Assembly (NCBI GenBank): GCA_950097015.1
Contig: CATNEN010000002.1
Coordinates: 4,185,001-4,249,000 of the forward strand
Direction: 5' to 3'
Length of the DNA: 64,000 nucleotides
Source: Macrostomum hystrix
Lineage: Eukaryota > Platyhelminthes > Macrostomidae
Under the pieces are notes generated by a model that was given only the letters and a program-made list of their open reading frames with translations, searched no databases and was not told the origin of the DNA. Below are positions 49,610-59,696 of the stretch, piece after piece; the stretch's first letter is position 1; every line of letters starts with the position of its first letter. Made by a program: the position numbers and the translations under genes.

Positions 49610-50035
49610 CCACAGCCACCACATCCTCCATTCCTTCAGCTGACTGCAGCCACCACATCCTCCATTCCTTCAGCTGACTGCAGCCACTACATCCTCCATT
49701 CCTTCAGCTGATTGCAGCCACCACATCCTCCATTCCTTCAGCTGACTGCAGCCACTACATCCTCCATTCCTTCAGCTGACTGCAGCCACTACATCCTCCA
49801 TTCCTTCAGCTGACTGCAGCCACTACATCCTCCATTCCTTCAGCTGACTGCAGCCACCACATCCTCCATTCCTTCAGCTGACTGCAGCCACTACATCCTC
49901 CATTCCTTCAGCTGACTGCAGCCACCACATCCTCCATTCCTTCAGCTGACTGCAGCCACCACATCCTCCATTCCTTCAGCTGACTGCAGCCACCACATCC
50001 TCCATTCCTTCAGCTGACTGCAGCCACTACATCCT
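49610..50035. repeat. 33-bp minisatellite
   Basis: About 13 copies of a 33-bp unit, core CCTCCATTCCTTCAGCTGAC followed by TGCAGCCACTACAT or CCACCACAT. Very homogeneous. It contains CAGCTG E-box-like sites in each unit. Confidence 0.93.
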
Positions 50036-50039
50036 CATG

Positions 50040-51329
50040 CCATTGAGTTGCTACTGGATGGTGTATTATTCATTTCTGAAAGCATTTTATGTTCATCTGA
50101 CTAGAGTGACTAGGAAAGCTGAAATTCTGGCAGGCAGAGCTCACAATACGAGTATACCTAGACAAAAGTGAGCAGTTTTTGGTCGTACAAATGCACTAAA
50201 AGCAGTTTTTGGTTTCGACGCCAGAAGCAACGGCAAGCAGACAGCAGCAGAAATGATAGACAGGATTTAGCCTGTCCATCAAACTGACCGCAGGGAACCC
50301 ACAGCCCTGCTGTGAGCACAGCGGTAGCAAATGCATTATAAGATTGCCTGAAATGTTGTCTTCATTTCTACTTGAGTGCTGCGTTGAAAACAGCGAACTA
50401 GCTAAAAAAGAATTCGAGTGTAAGTGCGTGAAATGCTTGAGCAGTGCTGGCGTGTTACTTTGGTTGCCGAGTGTAAACAGCTCGGTCTCTTAATGTCCTC
50501 TATTTACCCAAAAAGCTTTGTTCTGCGATGGCCTTCTAAATACTGATTAAACAAAGACCTAAAGTTGATTTAGTAAAGGTTTGGGTAGTATTTCAAAGTA
50601 ATGGCGTTGCCGCACTTCGGAAAGCGAGAAAGATTAAACAAAAAAACTATTTTTTAGGAATTCTAATTAAAGGTACAACCAGAGCCTCATACTGAGCTTC
50701 TAGTTCTCTTTCCTGCGAACATCGCTGCTCTCCACTGCGCTCCTCCGCTTGCCGATAAGTTCTTTATTTCCCAGCACGTGACCAATCACAGACAATGGTG
50801 ATCTAGTTCCATTCTTGAAATTAGACATGCGTGTATCGTCGTTTCTAGGAAATTATTATTTTTCAAGACAGAATTTTTTAAACTAAACGTTGCGCGAAAC
50901 TATGCAAGCGAGAAAGGGGGAGCTGTTCTGCTGGTCGTTAGAAAGTCAAGGCCCAGGTAAAAATGGCATAGGAAAAACTTTTACCTAGCTAGAGCAAACT
51001 CATATTTGAGCAGCGGGTGCCGCCGCCGACGCTGCCGCTGCAGCTGCTGCTGCTGAAGCTTGTATGTGTGCGTGCCCTGCCGCGATAGCACAGTGTCTGT
51101 GTTTCTGTGTATAAAAGGTAAATAGGAAAACAGAAAAGAGTTTAGCCTGCGCACAGTTCAGATAGTCTCCACTTTTCCTGTGTGTTTTAATAAAGCGAAA
51201 CTCAACAAAAACTAGAGCTAGATCTGAGAGCTGTTCCATACAGCGGCTTTGCTTCAATTTTTTAGCTGGTCCGGATCGCCTGGTCCTCCAGCTGCTGCAG
51301 CGGGAGCTGGCGATTGCCGCCAACTGAGC
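50040..51329. promoter_or_regulatory. 5' flank of the F-box gene
   Basis: Mostly single-copy. CACGTGACCAATCACAG at about 50776-50792 combines an E-box with an inverted-CCAAT-type motif, 540 bp before the ATG, and could belong to the promoter. A good acceptor (CAATTTTTTAG|CTGG, AG at 51264-51265) lies 64 bp before the ATG and may join a 5' UTR exon or spliced leader. Function is inference. Confidence 0.35.
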
Positions 51330-53568
51330 ATGAGTCGACTCGCTATAGATAGGTTGCGTCATCAGCAAGAGCAGGAGCAGCAGCAGCAATCGAGACTTCC
51401 ACCACCGCAGCATCGAGTGATTCGAAGGCGGCATACGCCACCGTCGCTTTCACTGACGGCGCCGCCACCGCCTCCGCGTTCGCCTTCGCAACTGCGTCTG
51501 CCGCAGTCGCAGCGGCAGCAGTTTTTGCCCTTCTCTGCGTCGCATCGAGAAGATTCGCTGACATCTGGCATTGTCAGCGACGAGAGCTGCTCAGTCGTGG
51601 CCGGAGCCACCGCCGCTGCCAGTTGCGGCCCCTCAGTCCATTTTGGTGACACCCTGGTTCATCTTATACCGTCGCGATGCTCAGACGCATCGTCAACAGA
51701 GGAGCACGTCGATAATGACGACATCAGATACAGAGATTACGACGAAAATGACGACGGCATCGACTTTGAAGAATGTGACAGCGACGAAACACAATTTAGA
51801 GTCTTGAAATCCACATCGCCGAAGTTTGTTGATATTGACATCGACGCCGTGGGCGACTCGACCGAGGTCGAACAGCAGAATCTCGAAGACAGCGTCATGC
51901 GGAGGGTGGCCACGGATGTTCAGGCTAGCCGAAGGTTCTACCGACTGTGCTACAACGTGGACAGCGGCAGTGGCAGCGGTAGCTGCAGAGGAACCGGAAG
52001 GGACACTGTTGGCACCTCTGCTATGGCTCAAACAGGTGAGACTCAGAATTCAGTACTGATATCAATATCATGAATTGGTTTATACTCAAACAACAAAACA
52101 TTTTCATTTTCAATTAGAAGCGCCAGCAGATGAACTCGCCGGGTCGCTGTATTCCTCAGGCAAGTGCATTCGATGGCTGCAGCACCAGCAGCAGGAGCCT
52201 GAGCAGCGGCCTCAGCTGCCAGAACGAGTCCTCCTGCTGGCCTTCAGCTACCTGGACTCGCCCCAGCTGTGCCGCTGTGCAGCTGTTTGCCGCACCTGGT
52301 ACCGCCTGGCGTGGCACCCGGCCCTGTGGACTGGCCTCGAGATCCTCGACTCCCGCCTGGACGCCAACGCAGCCATCGACAGCGTGACGAAGATTCTCAG
52401 CTACGCCAGCTACCCGCACTGCCTCGGCCTGCTGCGAGTCAGTGTCGCCAATTCCGTCACGCTGACGGACAGAGCGCTCAGCCTGCTCGGCTCCAGGTGT
52501 CCACGACTTCAGCGGGCAGAGTTTCGTGCCTGTCCTCGACTCACGGGCCTCGGCGCGCGGGAACTTCTGCACGGCTGTCGACGCTTGCACCGGCTGCGTC
52601 TGGCCTCCTGCCACGGTGTCACCCTGGCACTGCCAGTGACAGCGCCGCGACTCGACAACCTGGAAGTGATAGACTGTCGCAGCATTGACGATTCCAGCCT
52701 TCGAGCTCTAGGCGACGGTTTGTGTCCGCGTCTCGCTCGTCTGAGCTTGCGAAACTGTCCAGCTGTCACTGACGACGGCTTGGCTGCGCTTGGTGCCGGC
52801 GGAGGCTGTCCCGGACTGAGGGAGCTTCGCCTGACCAACTTCGGCTGCGCTATCAGCGAGGTGGGTCTCGAACGCCTGTTGAAGCGCTGCGGAAAGAGGC
52901 TTCGCTGCCTCGCGCTGGTTCGCTGTGACGGGGTGAGTTGATGTAACTTTGGTTGCATGAGCACAGCCATGTGCACTTGCTATTGTCAAGATCGTAAAAT
53001 ATATTCCAAGAAGACAATTATAATCAGATAGTGTATTTCAACACATTTCAGATCAACGACGCCGCTGTCTTTCGCATCGCTGTGCGAGCAACCAACCTGC
53101 ACCAGCTGAGCCTTCGCGACTGCTGGCGGGTCACCGATCTGGGACTCGAGCGCTTGGCCCGAGGCCTCGGACCGGCCGGGCCGCCGCTCGAGCTGGACGC
53201 AAGCGGTTGCGACATCACCGACGACGCTGTCGAGGCTCTGGCCAGCGCTGGCGGCTGCGCTGCCAGATTAGTTAGACTGTGCCTGCGGGGCTGCGATTGC
53301 ATCACTGATCAGGTGAGTGGTAATCTTCCTGTCTGTGAACTATCTCTGTCTAGATTGGTGTTCGTTTTAGATGAAGAGTTGTTATAAATCATGTTTTGGA
53401 CGTTACCTTCGAACACCAATGCCGCAGGGTCTCTCGGCTCTCGCTGCCCACGGTTGTCCCCAGCTGACCTACCTGAACTTGCTGGGCTGCAGCGTGTCGC
53501 CACATGCAGTGCTCAGCGCAAGGTCCGCCCTGCCAGCAAGCGCAGTCGTGCACTTTAGCCTGGCCTAA
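51330..53568 (+). CDS. F-box/LRR protein, FBXL7-like
   Basis: Likely substrate receptor of an SCF ubiquitin ligase. Exons 51330..52035, 52118..52932, 53052..53312 and 53428..53568 join in phases 1, 0 and 0 to 640 residues. The N-terminal 235 residues are low-complexity (Gln, Pro, Ser, then an acidic patch DYDENDDGIDFEE). The F-box lies at about 267-308 (LPERVLLLAFSYLDSPQLCR, then WYRLAWHPALW) and resembles FBXL7 in the CRCA..C..WY.LAW.P.LW spacing. It is followed by cysteine-containing LRRs to about 625 (for example LRALGDGLCPRLARLSLRNC and LSLRDCWRVTDLGLERL). The C-terminus ends in LNLLGCSVS, as FBXL7 ends in a similar repeat. Introns are short (82-119 bp). Start: first ATG after the acceptor at 51265. 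A long form beginning in the exon upstream is possible. Confidence 0.88.
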
Positions 53569-53764
53569 ATAGCATCACTAATGTCAGGCCAGATTATTTC
53601 TTAATCGACTGATTTGGACTTTGGAACAATAAGATTATTTCTTGTCGGATAACCGATATTGCTGATGAATATTTGTTGCCATGCTTGCATATTTCGATGC
53701 GAATGTACGAGCTCGTATGAGTATATATTTTTGCGAGTGCCGATATGAATGTTGATGATGATTC

Positions 53765-53945
53765 GAACTTCGATGTCTCGAAGAACGTCGACGTCTATAC
53801 GAACGTCGACACCTATACGAACCACGACGTCTATACGAACGTCGACGCCTATACGAACCACGACGCCTATACGAACCACGACGTCTATACGAACGTCGAT
53901 GTATATACGAACGTCTGTGTCTATACGAACGTTAATTTATATTCT
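53765..53945. repeat. 18-bp minisatellite
   Basis: About 10 copies of an 18-mer, TATACGAACGTCGACGTC or TATACGAACCACGACGTC. Rich in CpG, unlike its surroundings. It lies about 200 bp after the F-box gene stop codon. Confidence 0.9.
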
Positions 53946-54744
53946 TTCGTCGACGTCACTGGGAAGTAGAACGTCGATATCTAGAGGAGACTTTGACGTG
54001 AATGGTCTGCGAACTACACAAAAATATTTATCGAAATTGACAGTCAATCATGCTTTTTGCTTCGCACATTGATTAATTAATGCAGCAGTTTCACATGCCT
54101 TTGTAACAATGCAATCCATTTGCAGCATTTGTGTCATTCTAAGCACCGATTGTTAATTGTTTTTTTTATCATGCCTGTTTTTTGTGACAAATGCAAACAT
54201 TGTGTTGCAATGTAGCTAAATATATTCGGTCAACCTCAGAAATACAAAATTTACCTCATAAAGTCTCACCTCAAATATAAAATGGTTGTTTTTTGCTCTT
54301 CAGAGTCCTTTTACGAGTAGTATTTTAAATCAAAACATTTTTGACGAAAATAAATTCAAAACAAGTGAATGAATTCGATTTTTAAAAAGTACCCGCATAG
54401 AGTAGTGGGCTAGTTCAGTAGAAGTGACTTTTCATGAATGATGCCAAGAAATAAATATCTTGGTTATTTCTTCAGCCTTTCAACCTCATTCAACAGAAAA
54501 AGTCTATTCAGGACGCAACCCATTGTCCCAATTCAACGGACAGGTGTCCATACATGCCAGTCGCTAATTAAGATTCTTGCCTCTGAGTAGCTGGTTCTGC
54601 TGTCCAATTAGTTATTGTCAGATACTGTTCAGGCACTCAGTCTATTCAGCTTACCTGTCTATCTAATTGTCCATCTGCTGTCCATCAGCTTATCAATCTA
54701 ATCTCGATGCATCTATCCATTTATTTATCTAGCTCGTCGCTTAA

Positions 54745-54840
54745 GGCTTTTTAGCCTAGTGGTTAGTTGTCTGACTAACGACTAGAAGATGTGTGACCTT
54801 TAGCTAGACACTTAACTCTTAGTTCAAGATGAAATTCGGG
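54745..54840 (+). repeat. Second tRNA-derived SINE-like fragment
   Basis: TAGCCTAGTGGTTAGTTGTC at about 54757 is an A-box tRNA head of the same kind as the minus-strand element at 16352. It is followed by TGACTAACGACTAGAAGATG and an ACACTTAACTC segment. The B-box is degraded (GTGTGACCTTTAG). A fragment of an old SINE is likely; not a functional tRNA. Confidence 0.4.
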
Positions 54841-54894
54841 GCTTAATCTCGATTTTTTAAGGCGAGAAACCAGCCTTTTGCCCTGAAGGATCGG

Positions 54895-55795
54895 GTCGAG
54901 AGCCGCGAGATGGAACAAGGTATCCTTGTGCCGGTAAAAAGCTCACCTGTTGTTCCTGTGCTCAAGGCGGACGGCTCGGTGCGGGTCTGTGCTGACTTTA
55001 AACAGACGGTCAACCCGACTGTAGAGATGGACTCGTATCCCTTACCACGGTTCGAGGAGATCCGAAACTGTGGATTTGTCTCAGGCCTACATGCAGCTGC
55101 CGCTAGATGAGGCATCGCAGGAAATCTGCACGATCAATAGGCACAAGGGACTCCTGCGGTACACCCGGCAATTCCATTTGGTGTCTCTCCAGCAGTTGAA
55201 ATTTTTCAGCGCCGAATGGACTGCCTGCTGCAAGGCATTGCCGGCACTGCCGGCTTCATTGATGACTTCATTATCACGGGCAAGGACGATGACAGCCATC
55301 TGAATTCTTTGAAGCAAGTGCTGGAAGCCGTCATCAGCCACAAGATCGGAAGTGTTGTCCGGCCAATCGCCTTTGTTTCTCGCTCTCATCACGACGCCGA
55401 AAAGAATTACTCGCAGCTGGAGAAGGAGGCGTTCGCAGTCGTATCCGCTGTCAAGAAGTTTCACGCCTACCTGTTCGGTCGGGCAGTCTTGCTGATGAGT
55501 GATCACAAACCTTAACTTGGTCTCCTTGCTGAGAACAAAGCGATGCCAGCTCTCGCCCCAGGGAGGGTCCATAGGTGGACACTGCTGCTTTCAGGCTACA
55601 GCTATCGCATGGTGCACCGCGCTGGTACCTCTGTTGTGCGCTGATGCCCTGAGCCGCTTACCGCTGCTAGGTTCCGGCGCTCCAGGTGCTGCACCAGTGC
55701 AATGCGGGGGCGTCTCGCACGAAATCGTTGACCAGAGGCTACTTCTGGTGGCTGGACACAGAGACGACGCTTCCGCAGCTTCATATTTAGTTTAA
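54895..55795 (+). pseudogene. Degenerate Ty3/gypsy-type pol (RT-RNase H) fragment
   Basis: Pieces in different frames line up with Ty3/gypsy polymerase. The RT part has ILVPVKSSPVVPVLKADGSV, VCADFKQTVNP and YPLPRFEEI (about 54910-55060), then DLSQAYMQLPLDEASQEIC with INRHKGLLRYTR (about 55070-55170), then DCLLQGIAGTAGFIDDFIIT (about 55216-55275). The end of RT is deleted, and the sequence jumps to the RNase H region RPIAFVSRSHHDAEKNYSQL and EKEAFAVVSAVKKFH (about 55360-55470), then ADALSRL near 55640. The catalytic FxDD-type motif appears as FIDD. No LTRs, gag or integrase seen. Inactive remnant. Confidence 0.85.
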
Positions 55796-57750
55796 TTTCT
55801 GGAAATATTGTTTCAAATTTTTTTATTATCCACGTTAACTGATTTCGAGACATGTTGTTTAATTAACCATCGCTTTTAATTATATTAACTTGAAAATCAA
55901 ACATTTAAATTCTGATCAGTTAGTCGCTGTGTCACTACGCACTTAGCAACTATTTGATGGAATGAACGAATTAATACATGCATAGAGATTCTATTGGGTG
56001 TCAGCACAGGAGCTTTTGTGCGATTGATCCAAAATAAAAAAAAACGGTGTCGCTATATTACAGCATGCATTGCTAATGCAATGAGATGCAAACTATCAGG
56101 TCCCTTTGGGAATGGATTGATAGAGAAAACTTTGCACGACTGTCTACACCACAAAAAATCGATTTCAGGCGAGTTAGAAAATCAAAATGCGGATGAAAAC
56201 GATGGAATAAGATATTGAAAAGAATAGCATTCTCGTAAAAGTGCTGCTAAGTTCTAATCAGTTGGCTAGAATCATTCGAACTCCAAGCTTCATAGTGTAG
56301 GTCAGTGCTTTCGATGCAAAGCACCAGAGTCAAATGTTGGTTTTTTCACAGCCTCAAATAATTACATTGCGGAGCTAAACCTGATTAAATATTTTTCCGA
56401 AAACCAATTTCGGTCCGTTGATGCTGCTGTTTGACAGGGCAGCTGCTAAGCAGGGAAGATGAAATTACTGAGCGATGCGATATAATCCTCCACTCGCTCA
56501 GCCCACGGGAACCAAAGAAGGAAGAAAAAAGATTTATCACTGCCATGTGCAATGGCGTGATTGATTTCTTCGAGATAATTTGCCTATTTTAAGTCGCAGC
56601 GCGCACTTGTCTCTCACGCGGGGAGGCCCTGCAGCTCGTCGTATTTTCCAGTTAGGACTGACGACGAGGCGTCACTCGAGAACGGAGCTGCGTGGTATGA
56701 TAAACTAGTTCCACCCATGATCAACTACGACTCTAATGCAAACTGCGTTTTCACCAGGTTTGCTGGCTGGCCTTGGTATGGAATAGCCGAGACCAAATTG
56801 TCTGTCAATACACGGAGGAAATCAAGGAAGTGAACACTCCGAAATGGTTCTTGTACAGCCGCAATTGGCTTTCATTGCTGCTGCTTCCCTTTCATATGGT
56901 ATGCGCTTAAAGTGCGTTTTATATGTGAATTATTCTAGCCTGAACTGAAGCACAGAGTTCTGTTTTTCTTCTGTTTTCTCTTCACTTCGAAAACATGGAC
57001 AATCCAGACTTCATCCCACCGCTGCCACCAGGAACCCGGAGGAGCTACCGTTAACTCTAAAATTTTAATGTCCCTTTTGAATGCAATCAGAATAGCTAGG
57101 GCTTATTGTCTTCTAGAACTTGTATAATCCCGATCTCCCATAACTACCTGGAGGAAAACCTGGCCTTAAGCATGTCATTCTATAATGACCTATTGATCCA
57201 GTTTATATGAAGCAAGGCCAAATGGTTGGTTCTTTTATACTAAAAAAGTTTCACTTCTAAATTGGCTTTCTAACTAATGAGTCCGAAAGTGTTGGCCCAC
57301 AATCTCTCTGCATTGCCTGCATTCTAAATTGCAAACGCGAGATCTTGTGTGCGCGAGCTAAAGATTATGAAGCATCTGGCCGACAGCCAATAGGAAATGG
57401 GAAAGGAAAAATGGCGGTTTCTAGCACTCGCTGAAGGGATAGAGATGGAGAGATGAGAAGGGGAGACGCATCGCTATGAGTAGATTCTTAAAATCCCGGG
57501 TCCAAGCCACGACAGGCGACTCGCAGCCAGAGAGATTTTCTTCATTCCGCGCCTCGTTTATCATCATTTCCGATCCATCTGGAGAGTTGCCACTGTTTCT
57601 TTCAACTACAAAAGCTTGGATCCCTCGAAGACACTGTTGCAGACTAAGAGCTCATTGGGATTCGCACTACCAGCATCAGGTACGCTCAGAGCAGTAAACC
57701 AGACAAAAAAGAAAATACTTCAATTCTAACTTTCTCACCAAACGCCAGCA
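55796..57750. other. Intergenic, one orphan exon-like segment
   Basis: No recognised gene. The only exon-like item is 56758-56898: TTTTCACCAG acceptor, 47 open codons in phase 0 (starting VCWLALVWNSRDQ, containing KEVNTPKWFLYSRNW and a hydrophobic LSLLLLPF) and a GTATGC donor. No family recognised. A poor candidate without a partner exon. Confidence 0.3.
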
Positions 57751-58656
57751 ATGCGGTCGCTGCTCATCCTGACGATTGCTCTGCTTTCCGCGATGATGTG
57801 AGTTCAAGACAGCTCAGAGTTTCTTGCAATCTCATTTTCGAGAGAGATTTTCCTAGCCCTAAGAAATCTTTCTAGGAAGACAAAAAATACTCGTACTAGC
57901 ATCCTTTGTTAGCCGTACAGTAAGAAATTTAACTTTAGCTTTGACGGTCGATTTTGTATAGGGCTTCGGGGTACAATAACTGTTAGACATGACTGGACTT
58001 GTTGAAGCCTCATTGGTTGGAGAAATATGTGGTTAATGCGGTCCGGTTATTCAAAAATGGATAGCTCATTTCGGGATTATCAATTTCAATTGATACATTA
58101 GTTTAATTACTTCATCATGTGTAATACATGTTAAAGGGTCTTGATAAGATGATAATTGATCACTTATTTAGGTTGCTTCTACTATATAGACATCTTTCTG
58201 TTTAATTTCAGATGCTCAGTTTCGTGCGCTGATCATCATCACGAAGATTACAAGGCTCTCCAGCAGGCTGATGATAGTTTGAGCTCCGACAAGCGCTTCA
58301 CTAGGTACCCCGACTTCATGCTCGACCGTGGCATCTTGAAGAAGCGCTTCACGAGGTACCCGGACTTCATGCTCGACCGCGGCATCCTGAAGAAGCGCTT
58401 CACGAGGTACCCGGACTTCATGCTCGACCGTGGCATCTTGAAGAAACGCTTCACGAGGTACCCGGACTTCATGCTCGACCGCGGCATCCTGAAACGCTTC
58501 ACAAGGTACCCGGACTTCATGCTCGACCGCGGCATCCTGAAGAAGCGCTTCACGAGGTACCCGGACTTCATGCTCGACCGCGGCATCCTGAAACGCTTCA
58601 CGAGGTACCCGGACTTCATGCTCGACCGCGGCATCCTGAAGAAGCGCTCAGAGTAA
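57751..58656 (+). CDS. Multicopy neuropeptide precursor, unrecognised family
   Basis: Exons 57751..57797 and 58212..58656 join in phase 2 (AT|GTGAGT ... TTTCAG|ATGC) to 163 residues. A signal peptide (MRSLLILTIALLSAMICSV, then SCA) is probably cleaved before D23 (DHHHEDYK). After an acidic spacer come seven copies of the 14-mer FTRYPDFMLDRGIL, each bounded by dibasic KR or tribasic KKR, and the precursor ends KKRSE. Prohormone convertase and carboxypeptidase trimming would free the 14-mer. No C-terminal Gly, so no amidation. Peptide sequences are identical in all copies and DNA units differ by a few silent changes. AG at 57747-57748, two bases before the ATG, may be a spliced-leader acceptor. 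Secretory role inferred from the architecture; I do not know this peptide from any family. Confidence 0.9.
58291..58647 (+). repeat. Coding repeat of 51/48 bp in the neuropeptide gene
   Basis: Seven units encode the 14-mer plus linker. Spacing is 51 bp where the linker is KKR and 48 bp where it is KR; copies 4 and 6 end with the shorter linker. Copy 1 is the most diverged in DNA (TTCACTAGGTACCCCGAC against TTCACGAGGTACCCGGAC). The rest are nearly identical, so the array is young or homogenised. Confidence 0.93.
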
Positions 58657-58892
58657 ACAAAACAGTGTGCCGAGTGACGATTAGCAGACTGCTATTTTCA
58701 AAAGATGAAAGGAATGCTGTTTTGAAACAAATAGTTTGCACTGACCTTCCATCTTTTTGACTGAAACCAGAGCTTAATTAATTCCCGCCAAACATGGTAA
58801 AAAGCAGTTGGCTTACCCCCATTCTAAAGTGACGCCGTACAACCGAAAGCAGAGAAGCAATATGAAGCTCTGACATATCGACCCATAAGCTC

Positions 58893-58898
58893 AATAAA
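58893..58898 (+). terminator. Candidate poly(A) signal of the neuropeptide gene
   Basis: AATAAA in GCTCAATAAACATA, 236 nt after the stop codon, the first canonical hexamer downstream. Confidence 0.55.
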
Positions 58899-59696
58899 CA
58901 TATAATCAGAAGAGAAAGTCCGCAGTTCGATTCAACTGCCTGGCTTTCTTTTAAGCCGCAATACAGTTTGTTTGTTACCTTGCTCTCTTAAATTTATTTG
59001 GATCGTTACTCTAATAAATAGTATAGAATAGTATAGTTGATTCGTTGTTCCTATCAAGTCTCTATCTAGTCTCTATACCTCTAGAAACTTCATTTTGTAC
59101 TAGCATAAAACAACTAGCCTCCTGGAGTTAGTTTGGAGCACAATATTCAAATAATACCTCGCAGAAGGTCAACATGTAAGACTGTTCGATAACAAGACCT
59201 CCCAGTTTCACCGCCGCACTGTTGCGTCCGGGGTTCGGGAGATGCACGTCCTCATATCACGGCGATTCGGCACGTCTTCCTTTTTGGAATAAAAAAACCC
59301 ATGAGCAGTCTCAATGTGGACGGCTCGAACTCGAACTCAATGTGGACGGTGTTCTGCTTTATTATCGAATCTACTTGTCCTGCTTTGCCTTTTGCTATGC
59401 TGCTGCTATAGCCCCCATCTAAAGCCAAGTGGTTTCTGGTTAGTTTTTTTCGAATCCCTCGAATTCGCTTATCTATTTCTGTGGGCAAACATTCAGTGGG
59501 CGGGAGCTGTTGCCGCATCTTTGACTGTATTTAATGTGAGTTGGAAGGCTGGAATAAAGTTTAGCACAGAGTGCCTCTAATCTAGAACCTGCGATAGCTT
59601 CGTTCTACTTTGAAAACCGGCAGTGCACAGGCTGCAGAAGTGCTTCAACAGAAAACCCGCAGCTCAGCATTGCTTGCTCCAGATTCTGAATACCCG
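58899..59696. other. Intergenic/5' flank of the adenylyl cyclase gene
   Basis: No gene seen. Acceptor-like AG sites (CCGGCAG, GCACAG, CTGCAG) at about 59620-59640 lie in the open frame upstream of the chosen cyclase ATG and may mark the true 5' exon boundary. Confidence 0.4.

Noticed and set aside
3501-58656. The idea that the GPCR at 3.5 kb is the receptor for the neuropeptide at 57.8 kb
   Set aside because: Mere presence in one 64-kb window; nothing in the sequence links ligand and receptor, and the receptor resembles allatostatin-A/galanin types.
59610-59696. Upstream part of the cyclase open frame as coding
   Set aside because: It begins at a TTG codon, not ATG. It may be 5' UTR or intron; the first ATG is at 59697.
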